64,000 nt of DNA from Mesorhizobium sp. B2-8-5 (GTDB lineage Bacteria > Pseudomonadota > Alphaproteobacteria > Rhizobiales > Rhizobiaceae). Of the stretch, positions 27,129-34,707 are shown piece after piece. The stretch's first letter is position 1. Every line of letters starts with the position of its first letter. The position numbers and the translations under genes are program-made. The stretch covers positions 4,683,501 to 4,747,500 of the forward strand of contig NZ_CP083951.1 of NCBI RefSeq assembly GCF_006440675.2, given 5' to 3'. The notes beneath the pieces are model-generated. The model was given only the letters and a program-made list of their open reading frames with translations, made no database searches and was not told the DNA's origin.

Positions 27129-28001
27129 ATGCTGAAGCCTACACCACTAAGAGTAATTTCTGTGGTCGCCGTTGTCGGCGCGCTGCTGCTTGTTGCGATA
27201 TGGCAGTCAGGTCTTATGGGCCAAGTATGCGAAAAAGCAGCAGAGCAGCAGAATGAACACTGCGCTACCTATAACCTTGCTTTTGTCATCCTCATCAAGC
27301 TCAGAGAATTTGTCGATGACAATGACGGGCTTATCACTGCTCTGGCTACGATTGTCATCGCCGGCTTCACCGCCGCGCTCTGGTCCTCTACCCGAAATCT
27401 CTGGCTGGCTGGAGAGCGCCAGATGACTTTGATTGAGGCGAACGCCGCTCAACAATCCATCGACATGCAGGCGTCCACCAGAGCTGCCGTTCGCTCTGCC
27501 GATTTGGCCGAAAGGTCCATCGCTGAAGCCAAGGCGCATAGCGAGCGAGAGTTGCGGGCCTACGTTTTCCCGGCCACTTCGCACCTTGAGTTTTCTGAAA
27601 CATATGAACCCATCGTCGTGATGGAGGTCAGAAATTTCGGGAAAACGCCCGCCTATGAGTGCACCACTTGGGCAAGTATATGGGTTGAAGCATTCCCCTT
27701 GCCCGCCCACGTCACCCTCATACCGGCCCCGCGCGATCTCCCAATGTCGAAAGGCAGCTTGGCTCCGGGGAGTCATTATGGCTTCAGCCATAAGAGAGAT
27801 AATCTTCCGGTCTCCGTTTCTGAGCGGGAGATGATTCAAGGGGGTGGCGCGGCTATCTACACGTATGGCTGCATCAACTACATTGATTGCTTCGGGAACC
27901 CTCAAAGCACCAAGTTCAAATATTTCTTCAGAAACGCTGAAGCCTCCCCTGCTAGGAGGGGAAACCTGTCTCAGTACATGGACGGCAACGAGGCAACCTA
28001 G
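27129..28001 (+). CDS. Membrane-anchored hypothetical protein, first of a paralogous pair
   Basis: This 290-aa protein has two membrane helices (about 8-26 and 68-86) separated by a short segment with two cysteines. A helical, possibly coiled linker rich in Ala/Glu (about 97-142) follows, then a beta-rich domain of about 130 residues containing NFGKTPA (169-175) and YGCINYIDCFGN (246-257). The same two motifs recur at matching places in the next protein (NYGDKSA, FGYIVYIDHLG), so the soluble domains are homologous. Codon use looks less GC-biased than that of the flanking core genes. The pair lies between the arms of a 26-bp inverted repeat. The function is unknown. Confidence 0.75.
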   Translation: MLKPTPLRVISVVAVVGALLLVAIWQSGLMGQVCEKAAEQQNEHCATYNLAFVILIKLREFVDDNDGLITALATIVIAGFTAALWSSTRNLWLAGERQMTLIEANAAQQSIDMQASTRAAVRSADLAERSIAEAKAHSERELRAYVFPATSHLEFSETYEPIVVMEVRNFGKTPAYECTTWASIWVEAFPLPAHVTLIPAPRDLPMSKGSLAPGSHYGFSHKRDNLPVSVSEREMIQGGGAAIYTYGCINYIDCFGNPQSTKFKYFFRNAEASPARRGNLSQYMDGNEAT

Positions 28002-28033
28002 GGCAGCGATCAACAGTAGAGGAACAATTCGCC

Positions 28034-28861
28034 GTGCAGGGGGCGCTAAAATGTCTAACCGCGATTGGGCTTTTCGCGATGGTATCAGTCGCGGCCCATG
28101 CTGATCCATGGTGGCTTGAGTCATCTCAGCCACCCCATCCACCAACTCAGCAACAGACCGCCACCGAAGACGCAGCCAAAGACACCGGCAAGGAAGACGG
28201 CGAAACCATTTGGCAGCGGACGATAAGTGACCCGCTTGCGCTCTATACCTTTGTTTTGACGCTCTTCACGGGCGTTCTCGGCGCTTCCACAATTCTGCTT
28301 TGGAGAGAAAACAAGCGTTCTGTAGACGCCATCATTGCCGCCGACCGTCCGCGCTTGCGACTGAGCAAATTGCAGTTTGGACGCGCCGGGAATGCTGATC
28401 CGCTCGACAATGCCAAATACGCCACGGTCACAATCGGGTTTACCAATTACGGGGACAAATCCGCCGTGGTCACGGAGGTCTGTTTCGACCACCTGTTCGC
28501 CGCGATGGTTCCGAAACGACCAGTCTACCGCAACAAGAAAACCTATCTGTCTCTGCCTGTCACGATTGCGCCAGACAGCGAGCACGTCTTCCCGCCCGAA
28601 ATCATATATGACGACGGGAACCGCCAGCTTGAAGAGGTCCAGCACAGCTTGGATGGACCGGAGAGCTTGTCGAACCTGAGATTCTGGGTCTTCGGCTATA
28701 TCGTCTACATTGATCACCTCGGGAAAGAACACCGCACCGGATACCTTGGCGACTGGAATTTCGACGGGGGCGGCTATGGCCGCTATCCCGATGAGGCGGT
28801 GTTGAGAGGCGAAACCTTCCGGGTGTTCAGCGGCGACAAGCGCTACGCCTACAACACATAG
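28034..28861 (+). CDS. Membrane-anchored hypothetical protein, second of a paralogous pair
   Basis: This 275-aa protein starts at a GTG with GAGGAA upstream. It has a signal peptide (CLTAIGLFAMVSVAAHA, cleavage near 23), a Pro/Gln/Asp-rich linker, one membrane helix (about 69-90), then ADRPRLRL and a beta-rich domain with NYGDKSA (138-144) and FGYIVYIDHLGKEHRTGY (220-237). That domain parallels the one in the upstream gene, 32 nt away, so the two probably form an operon whose products may interact at the inner membrane. No enzyme motif is seen. Confidence 0.75.
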   Translation: MQGALKCLTAIGLFAMVSVAAHADPWWLESSQPPHPPTQQQTATEDAAKDTGKEDGETIWQRTISDPLALYTFVLTLFTGVLGASTILLWRENKRSVDAIIAADRPRLRLSKLQFGRAGNADPLDNAKYATVTIGFTNYGDKSAVVTEVCFDHLFAAMVPKRPVYRNKKTYLSLPVTIAPDSEHVFPPEIIYDDGNRQLEEVQHSLDGPESLSNLRFWVFGYIVYIDHLGKEHRTGYLGDWNFDGGGYGRYPDEAVLRGETFRVFSGDKRYAYNT

Positions 28862-28933
28862 GGATACGAAAAGACGCCACGACCGCTTCATGCCAGCCAT
28901 CCGCTGACATGTGGGTTTAGGTCTGTCGCCGGC

Positions 28934-28959
28934 CCCGTGGCGTTTGCGCCATAATACCG
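28934..28959. repeat. 26-bp inverted repeat, right copy
   Basis: Exact reverse complement of 26717-26742. Together they delimit about 2.2 kb with three reading frames. The remainder of the gap 28862-29338 holds the rhodanese fragment listed separately and no other gene that I can support. Confidence 0.85.
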
Positions 28960-29076
28960 GGAAGACGGGCTGCCTATTGGCCAGTTCCAAATCGAGCCGA
29001 GGCGATGTCCGTAGTCTGCGGTCTCTCGGCTCCCGACGTTCCGCGCCTTCCAACTAGCCAGGCCCCACGCAGCAGG

Positions 29077-29118
29077 TTCCACCGGCAGGCCGACGGCTTT
29101 CCATTCCGGCATGCCGTC
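29077..29118 (-). pseudogene. Fragment duplicating the 3' end of the ArsR-rhodanese gene
   Basis: These 42 bases match 29987-30028 with two mismatches and in the same orientation. They encode DGMPEWKAVGLPVE on the minus strand, against DGMPEWKAAGLPVE in the intact gene. Flanking sequence is unrelated except for the same general region, so only the tail survives. It marks a duplication or insertion event between 28.9 and 30 kb. Confidence 0.75.
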
Positions 29119-29338
29119 GTGCGGCTGCGGCCTTCCCGCCGAGGAAAGAACGCGCCGCGCGGGATCGGCGCGTGCGGTGAGGTGGAGATCACGTGCCGGA
29201 CGTCGCGCCCGCGCCTTAGCATGGCCATCGACTTGGTCGATGACCGCAGTGCCTGGCAATCGCCACTGATTGCGCTGAACGCCATACAGAATTCTGCCGC
29301 AATCCGGACATGCGATCAGTCCGATTGGAGGGCGCGAT

Positions 29339-29821
29339 TTGAATCGATACACCCTGGATTTGTTCGTATCTGCCGTGGCATTTGCCGTGATCGCTGCCGC
29401 AACCTCGGCGGACGCAAAGTGTCTCGCTCCGCATGGTGAGTTCGATCTGGGTCAGTATTCCTGTCTTGCGGCAGGTTCCAATGATTATCTCGCTCGCTGC
29501 GAAACCGACCAGAACGTCTTTTCCTGGAACAAGATCGCCGATTATTGTCCGGGCGGCGCACCTCGGGTGCCGACGGCTGCTTTGGGCTCTTCATGTCGGG
29601 GAGACGGCCAGACGTTTCCAGTGGGAGGTTACGCTTGTTTGGTTTTTGCGGGGCAGGCTCACCTCGCGCGCTGCGACGTGGTGCTTAACAGTCCTTCATG
29701 GACGAAAATGCAGGAAAGTTGCTCGGCGATGCCTTCGCCGAGGGCTGCCGTAGTCCCGCCACGCAGCCCCTGGCTCAAGAAGGCGTTGGACCTTCCGCGC
29801 GGGCTGCTGAACCGCTTCTGA
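29339..29821 (+). CDS. Secreted protein with two four-cysteine repeats
   Basis: This 160-aa protein starts at a TTG with GGAG about 8 nt upstream; no in-frame ATG precedes the signal peptide (LFVSAVAFAVIAAATSADA). The mature part has two tandem units with cysteines at 28, 42, 54, 70 and at 86, 100, 112, 128. The spacing is 14/12/16 in both, and both units share a pattern of GxxxxxGxYxCL then LARC then SWxKxxxxC. Each unit probably holds two disulfides, so the protein acts outside the cytoplasm. A Pro/basic tail ends the chain. No known family is recognised. Nothing is seen in the 150 bases after it. Confidence 0.7.
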   Translation: MNRYTLDLFVSAVAFAVIAAATSADAKCLAPHGEFDLGQYSCLAAGSNDYLARCETDQNVFSWNKIADYCPGGAPRVPTAALGSSCRGDGQTFPVGGYACLVFAGQAHLARCDVVLNSPSWTKMQESCSAMPSPRAAVVPPRSPWLKKALDLPRGLLNRF

Positions 29822-29974
29822 TTCCGGCCTCGAAGCGGACACGGCTGCTTTGCTCGTCATTGTTATCATCGCAGATGTGGCGCAACTAACGCTTGAACCG
29901 CGAGCTCTAGCGAAATCGACGCTCAGCGGCCTTTCCGCTCGCGGGCATTCCGCACGGTCTAGTCAGCCGCACCA

Positions 29975-30640
29975 TCAGGCCGCCACTTCCACCGGCAGAC
30001 CGGCGGCTTTCCATTCCGGCATGCCGTCCTCGAGGCGGCGCGCGGAATACCCGAGCGAGCGCAACGCCGCGACAGCCTCGAAGGACATCACGCACCACGG
30101 GCCGCGGCAATAGGCGACGACCTCCCGGTCGGGAGCGACGGTGGCAGACCACGCCCTGACTTCCCCCAATGGCACATTGATTGCGCCCGGCACATGGCCG
30201 AGCGCGAATTCATCGGCCGGACGAACGTCGATCAGCGTCACCAGCCCGTCGCGCATCAGCGTGCGGAGCTCGTCGCGCGTGACCGGCCGCATGTCGTCGC
30301 GCGCGTCGAAATAGCCGCGCACGATGCGGTCGACCTCGGCAAGATGCCGCTCGGCGACGCCGCGCACCGAGGCGAAAGCGGAGAGCACGCTTTCATCCGC
30401 GAGTGCGTAGCGGACAAACTTGCCGTCGCGCTCGGCCGAGACGATGCCGGCGCGGCGCAACGCCTGCAGATGCTGGGAAATGTTGGCGACAGGCTGGCCC
30501 AGCTTGACCGCCAGCGCCTCGACGCTGCGCGCGCCTTGCGCGAGATGCTCGATCATTTCCAGGCGTTGCGGATGACCGAGCGCCTTGGCGACGATCGCGA
30601 ACTGCTCGTACAGCGCCTGTTTCGGATTGCGGATTGACAT
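29975..30640 (-). CDS. ArsR-family regulator fused to a rhodanese domain
   Basis: This 221-aa protein has an ArsR winged HTH (about 10-95; ALGHPQRLEMIEHLAQ, VANISQHLQALRRAGIVSAERDGKFVRYAL) and a C-terminal rhodanese domain (about 115-218; LIDVRPADEFALGHVPGAINVPL, active-site loop YCRGPWCVMS). Its only two cysteines are Cys178 and Cys183 in that loop; the HTH domain has none, unlike BigR/SqrR-type sulfide sensors. It probably represses the divergent MBL-MFS operon through the palindrome at 30661-30686. Sensing of persulfide by the rhodanese loop is an inference. Confidence 0.92.
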   Translation of the reverse strand: MSIRNPKQALYEQFAIVAKALGHPQRLEMIEHLAQGARSVEALAVKLGQPVANISQHLQALRRAGIVSAERDGKFVRYALADESVLSAFASVRGVAERHLAEVDRIVRGYFDARDDMRPVTRDELRTLMRDGLVTLIDVRPADEFALGHVPGAINVPLGEVRAWSATVAPDREVVAYCRGPWCVMSFEAVAALRSLGYSARRLEDGMPEWKAAGLPVEVAA

Positions 30641-30660
30641 CGCCTTTTTACTAACGCATC

Positions 30661-30686
30661 GTCATTCAATAGAATTATTGAATGAC
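30661..30686. promoter_or_regulatory. Operator palindrome between regulator and MBL operon
   Basis: GTCATTCAATA is followed, after the 4-nt spacer GAAT, by its exact reverse complement: a 26-bp site with perfect 11-bp arms. It begins 21 nt upstream of the arsR-rhodanese start and 67 nt before the MBL gene. AT-rich palindromes of this size are typical ArsR/BigR operators, so it most likely controls both directions. Confidence 0.8.
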
Positions 30687-30752
30687 AGTTTCAGCTCGGA
30701 CTGTCAAGCAGGGCACGCTGCCCGGCCGTTCGCCTGCTCGGAGGAAAAAGCG

Positions 30753-31484
30753 ATGATTCTCAGGCAGTTCCTGCATAGCGGCCCGGTTGCCGCTTCCTAC
30801 CTGTTCGGCTGCGGCGGCAAGGCGTCCGCGGCCGTGGTCGATCCGCTCGGCGACATCGCGCCCTATGTCGAGGCGGCGCGCGCGACCGGCATGCGCATCC
30901 TCTATGTCGTCGATACGCATATCCACGCCGACCATATCTCGGTGGGGCGTACGCTTGCCGAAGCGACGGGCGCCGACTACGTGCTGTTCGAAGGCGCTGC
31001 GGCCGACTTCCCGTTCCGGCGCGTCAAGGACGGCGAGGTGCTGGAGCTTGGCAATGTGACGGCGACCGTCATGCATACGCCGGGCCACACGCCGGAACAT
31101 TTGAGCCTTTTGGTCACCGACCGGACGCGATCGACCGAACCCTGGTTCGTGCTCACCGGGCACACGCTGATGGTCGGCGATCTCGGCCGCACCGAGCTTG
31201 CTTCAAACGCCGAGGACGGCGCCCGCGCGCTCTACGCCAGCGTGCGTCGCCTGAAGGAATTGCCCGATCACATCGAGGTGCTGCCCGGCGCCTATTCCGG
31301 TTCTGTTTGCGGCCGCTCGCTGAGCGGCAAGCCGACATCGACCATCGGCTTCGAGCGGCGCTTCAACAAGGCCTTCCGCATCGAGGACGAGGGTGAGTTC
31401 GTCGCCGCGATGACCGCCGACATCCCTCCCCCGCCGCCGGAGGCCGCCCAGACCCGGGCCATCAACGCCGGGGCGAAATCTTGA
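30753..31484 (+). CDS. MBL-fold hydrolase, persulfide dioxygenase-like
   Basis: This 243-aa metallo-beta-lactamase-fold protein shows VVDTHIHADHISVG (THIHADH 55-61), MHTPGHTPEH and VGDLGRTEL, matching the ETHE1/Blh branch whose members oxidise glutathione persulfide using iron. The ATG at 30753 follows GGAGGAAAAAGCG. It is divergent from the ArsR-rhodanese regulator and its stop overlaps the TTG start of the MFS gene. The context points to sulfide or persulfide detoxification. Confidence 0.9.
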   Translation: MILRQFLHSGPVAASYLFGCGGKASAAVVDPLGDIAPYVEAARATGMRILYVVDTHIHADHISVGRTLAEATGADYVLFEGAAADFPFRRVKDGEVLELGNVTATVMHTPGHTPEHLSLLVTDRTRSTEPWFVLTGHTLMVGDLGRTELASNAEDGARALYASVRRLKELPDHIEVLPGAYSGSVCGRSLSGKPTSTIGFERRFNKAFRIEDEGEFVAAMTADIPPPPPEAAQTRAINAGAKS

Positions 31485-32743
31485 GCACAGCGGCGCCCGC
31501 CGTCGCTCTTGGCCTCAAGGCCAACTGGAAGCAGTTCGCGCTGCTGGTGCTGATCAACGCCTTCGTCGGCGGCATGGTCGGTATCGAGCGGACCGTGGTG
31601 CCACTGATCGGCGCGGAGGAGTTCGGCGTCGCTTCCACCACGCTGGTCGTCTCCTTCATCGTCAGTTTCGGCGCGGTCAAGGCCTGTGCCAACCTCGTCT
31701 CCGGCCAGCTCGCCGACACATGGGGCCGCAAGCGCGTGCTGATCCTCGGCTGGCTGTTCGGCCTGCCGGTGCCCTTCATCATCATCTCAGCACCGAGCTG
31801 GGGCTGGATTGTCGCCGCCAACGCGCTGCTCGGCATCAACCAGGGCTTCGCCTGGTCGATGACGGTGATCATGAAGGTGGACCTGGTCGGGCCGAAATCG
31901 CGCGGGCTCGCCGTCGGCCTCAACGAGTTCGCCGGCTACCTCGCCGTCGGCGTCACCGCTTTTCTGACCGGCTACCTCGCGAGCCGCTACGGCTTTCGTC
32001 CCGTGCCGATCTATCTCGGCGTCGGCTACGCGATCCTGGGTGCCGCGCTATCGATCCTGTTTGTGCGCGACACGCGCGAGCATGTGCGGCTGGAGCTGGC
32101 GAACCATCCGAAAGCAGCTTCGCCGCTCGGCTTCCGCGAGATCTTCATGCGGACCTCGTTTGGCGATCGCAACCTGTTCGCGGCCTCGCAGGCGGGCCTG
32201 GTCAACAATCTGAACGACGGCATGAGCTGGGGGCTGTTTCCGCTCTTCTTCGTTGCCAACGGGCTCGGCATCGAGCGCATCGGCATCCTCAAGGCGGTCT
32301 ATCCGGCGGTGTGGGGCATCCTCCAGGTCGCCACCGGGCCATTAAGCGACCGCTGGGGCCGCAAGGGACTGATCGTCGCCGGCATGTGGGTGCAGGCGGC
32401 CGGGCTTATGATCACCGCCATGACGCGCGATTTCGGCTGGTGGCTGCTGGCGAGCCTGCTGCTGGGCCTCGGCACGGCGATGGTCTATCCGTGCCTGATC
32501 GCGGCGGTGTCGGACGCATCGCATCCCTCCTGGCGGGCGCGCTCGCTCAGCGTCTATCGCTTCTGGCGCGATCTTGGCTATGCGATCGGGGCGCTGTCGG
32601 CAGGCCTGATCGCCGACTTCTTCGGCTTCTCCGCGGCGATCGGGGCAATCGCGGCGCTGACCTTCCTGTCGGGTGCGATCGTCGCGATAGCGATGCGCGA
32701 GACGCGTGTCGCCGCCGTGGTTTCAGCGCTGGACGATGGTTAA
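31481..32743 (+). CDS. MFS transporter in the persulfide module
   Basis: This 420-aa protein has 12 predicted membrane helices, with MFS loop motifs GQLADTWGRKRVLI (after TM2) and GPLSDRWGRKGLIV (after TM8), and YRFWRDLGYAIGALSAG in TM11. The start is a TTG overlapping the MBL stop (TTGA), so it is translated with that gene. Similar MFS genes often follow ArsR/MBL units in rhizobia and may export sulfur oxyanions or related anions, but the substrate is not shown. Confidence 0.9.
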   Translation: MSTAAPAVALGLKANWKQFALLVLINAFVGGMVGIERTVVPLIGAEEFGVASTTLVVSFIVSFGAVKACANLVSGQLADTWGRKRVLILGWLFGLPVPFIIISAPSWGWIVAANALLGINQGFAWSMTVIMKVDLVGPKSRGLAVGLNEFAGYLAVGVTAFLTGYLASRYGFRPVPIYLGVGYAILGAALSILFVRDTREHVRLELANHPKAASPLGFREIFMRTSFGDRNLFAASQAGLVNNLNDGMSWGLFPLFFVANGLGIERIGILKAVYPAVWGILQVATGPLSDRWGRKGLIVAGMWVQAAGLMITAMTRDFGWWLLASLLLGLGTAMVYPCLIAAVSDASHPSWRARSLSVYRFWRDLGYAIGALSAGLIADFFGFSAAIGAIAALTFLSGAIVAIAMRETRVAAVVSALDDG

Positions 32744-32850
32744 CATCGGCCCCGGACAAGGCTTCCGTTTACGATATCGTAAGCTTGTTGCTGCGGGGCA
32801 CGCGCCCGTCCGCTACAATTGCGGCAGTTGAATTTTCCTCGAGATCGTTC

Positions 32851-33939
32851 ATGAGCAACCCGAACCGCATGCCGTGGGTGGATACGGCAAAAGGTCTTTC
32901 CATCATCCTGGTGGTGATGATGTATGCCGCCTACAACACCGGTGAATACACCGGCGGCGTCGGCTTCCTGCATTATGTCATCGGCTTCGCGACGCCGTTC
33001 CGCATGCCGGAATTCTTCCTGATCTCGGGCCTGTTCCTGTCGCAGGTGATCGAACGGCCATGGCGGCGCTATGTCGACCGCCGCGTCGTCCATTACCTCT
33101 ATTTCTATGTGCTTTGGGCGGTCATCTCGATCGGGCTGAAGATCGGCATCTTCAGCCGCGACCCCGCCGGCATGCTGCACGATCTCGCGATGGCCGCCGT
33201 CCAGCCCTACGGCGTCCTGTGGTTCATCTACATGCTGGCGGTTTTCGGGATCGTCATACGACTGCTGCGGGAGCTTCGCGTTCCGCACTGGATCGTCATC
33301 CCGCTCGCCGCCGCGCTGCAGATGTGGGCGCCGAAGCCGGACAGCTATGCGCTCGAGCAGTTCGCGGCCTATTTCGTGTTCTTCTATCTCGGCTTCGTCC
33401 TGGCGCCGCTGATATTCCGGCTGGTCGAATGGACACAGGCTCGCCCGGCGATCGCCGTTGCGGGCCTGCTTGCCTGGGCGCTCGTCAACGGCCTGCTCGT
33501 CTATTCGCCGGGCTACGCAGTGCAGCCGGTCGGCATGCAGATGGGCCTGGCGGCATGGCCGCCGCTGCATCTGTCGCTTGCCGTCGCCGGCGCGGTGGCG
33601 CTCTGCGTCGCCGGCGGCTTCCTGTCGAAATTCGCCTCGATGGAATGGCTGCGCTGGCTCGGCGAGCATTCGCTGGTCGTCTATATCGCCTTCACCATCC
33701 CGATGTCGATCTTCCGCGGCGTCATGCTGGCAAGCGGCCTTCTGACCGACACCGGCATGCTGAGCCTCGCCGTATTGCTCGTCTCGGTCGTCAGCCCGGT
33801 GGTGCTCTACTTCATCGTCAAGCGCATCGGCTTCGGCACCTTCCTGTTCGAGCGGCCGGCCTGGGCGCATGTCGACGGGCCGAACGCCGCCAAGGCCTCC
33901 AGCAAGCCCATGCCGCGGCCGGCACGCGAGGCGGCCTGA
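32851..33939 (+). CDS. Acyltransferase 3 family integral membrane protein
   Basis: This 362-aa protein begins PNRMPWVDTAKGLSIILVVMMYA and has about ten membrane helices. The RxxPEFFLISGLFLS segment (FRMPEFFLISGLF) replaces the usual arginine/His pattern of the acyltransferase 3 family, which acylates exported sugars such as exopolysaccharide, Nod factor or O-antigen. The opening DxAKGxxIxLVVxxH form is OpgC/SGNH-like, with His changed to Tyr (MYAAYN), a departure from the usual catalytic His. The start is the ATG at 32851; the frame runs far upstream within the MFS gene but is not coding there. Confidence 0.85.
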   Translation: MSNPNRMPWVDTAKGLSIILVVMMYAAYNTGEYTGGVGFLHYVIGFATPFRMPEFFLISGLFLSQVIERPWRRYVDRRVVHYLYFYVLWAVISIGLKIGIFSRDPAGMLHDLAMAAVQPYGVLWFIYMLAVFGIVIRLLRELRVPHWIVIPLAAALQMWAPKPDSYALEQFAAYFVFFYLGFVLAPLIFRLVEWTQARPAIAVAGLLAWALVNGLLVYSPGYAVQPVGMQMGLAAWPPLHLSLAVAGAVALCVAGGFLSKFASMEWLRWLGEHSLVVYIAFTIPMSIFRGVMLASGLLTDTGMLSLAVLLVSVVSPVVLYFIVKRIGFGTFLFERPAWAHVDGPNAAKASSKPMPRPAREAA

Positions 33940-33964
33940 TCAGGCCGCCCAATCCATTAGCCCG

Positions 33965-34606
33965 TTACTTGCCACCGCCGTGTCCCGGGCGCCGCGCGGC
34001 CTTGATCTTGCCGCTGCTCCCGCCGCCGCAGAAGAAGCAGCCGCCGCCGTCGGATTCCAGCCCCGACACGCCGGAGGGCATCGCCAGTTCCTGCAGCACG
34101 TCGCCTGTGTCGGGATCGACGCGCACCAGATCGCCCTCCTCGCCCTCCCAGGTGGCATGCCAGAGCTCGCCATCGACCCAGGTGACGCCGGTGACGACGC
34201 GCTTCGATTCGATCGTGCGGATCACCTTGCCGGTTTCAGGATCGATCTGATGGATCTTGTGTGCCTGGTATTCGCCGACCCAGAGCGAACCCTCGGCCCA
34301 GGCCATGCCTGAGTCACCGCCGTTGCCGGGGGCAGGAATGGTTGCGACGACCTTGCCGATCTTCGGGTCGACCTTGTGGATACGATCCTCGGCAATCTGG
34401 TAGAGATATTCGCCGTCGAAGGCAGTACCGGCATGTGAGGCGACATCGATCGTACGCACGATCATGCCGCTGTCGGGATCGAGCGCGTTCAGCTTGTCGC
34501 CACTGGCGAACCAGACATTTTCGCCGTCATAGGTAACGCCGTTGACGCGCTCGACGCCGGGGAACGGTCCGAATTCACGCAGGATCTCGGCAGCGGCTCG
34601 TTTCAT
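33965..34606 (-). CDS. Beta-propeller protein, YncE/glutaminyl-cyclase-like repeats
   Basis: This 213-aa protein is built of about five repeats of roughly 40 residues of the type VNGVTYDGENVWFASGDKLNALDPDSGMIVRTI, as in virginiamycin B lyase-like and glutaminyl cyclotransferase-like propellers. No signal peptide is evident. The tail is unusual, with GGGCFFCGGGSSGKIKAARRPGHGGGK, possibly a metal or thiol site. It reads in the same direction as the regulator further upstream; the alcohol dehydrogenase gene between them appears inserted. The function is unknown. Confidence 0.75.
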   Translation of the reverse strand: MKRAAAEILREFGPFPGVERVNGVTYDGENVWFASGDKLNALDPDSGMIVRTIDVASHAGTAFDGEYLYQIAEDRIHKVDPKIGKVVATIPAPGNGGDSGMAWAEGSLWVGEYQAHKIHQIDPETGKVIRTIESKRVVTGVTWVDGELWHATWEGEEGDLVRVDPDTGDVLQELAMPSGVSGLESDGGGCFFCGGGSSGKIKAARRPGHGGGK

Positions 34607-34668
34607 TTTCCAATCTCCATCAGTCTCTTGTGTCAGCTTCGACTCTAGCCGCCCGGCTTCAAACCTGA

Positions 34669-34690
34669 GAGTAACAACACAGTCGCGAAT
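34669..34690. repeat. Direct repeat flanking the alcohol dehydrogenase gene, left copy
   Basis: GAGTAACAACACAGTCG plus five further bases, with one mismatch in 22 against 35765-35786. On the minus strand this copy reads FATVLLLSG, like the C-terminus (FPTVLLLPG) of the regulator gene on the other side. Confidence 0.8.
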
Positions 34691-34707
34691 TTACCGAAGC
34701 CGGCGCC

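Noticed and set aside
28888..29352. 155-codon minus-strand frame in the rearranged region
   Set aside because: Only its DGMPEWKAVGLPVE part is meaningful (copy of the rhodanese tail); the rest has no coding character and overlaps the inverted-repeat arm.
31720..33939. 739-codon frame starting inside the MFS gene
   Set aside because: Only the part from the ATG at 32851 is coding (acyltransferase 3); upstream of it the MFS gene uses another frame.
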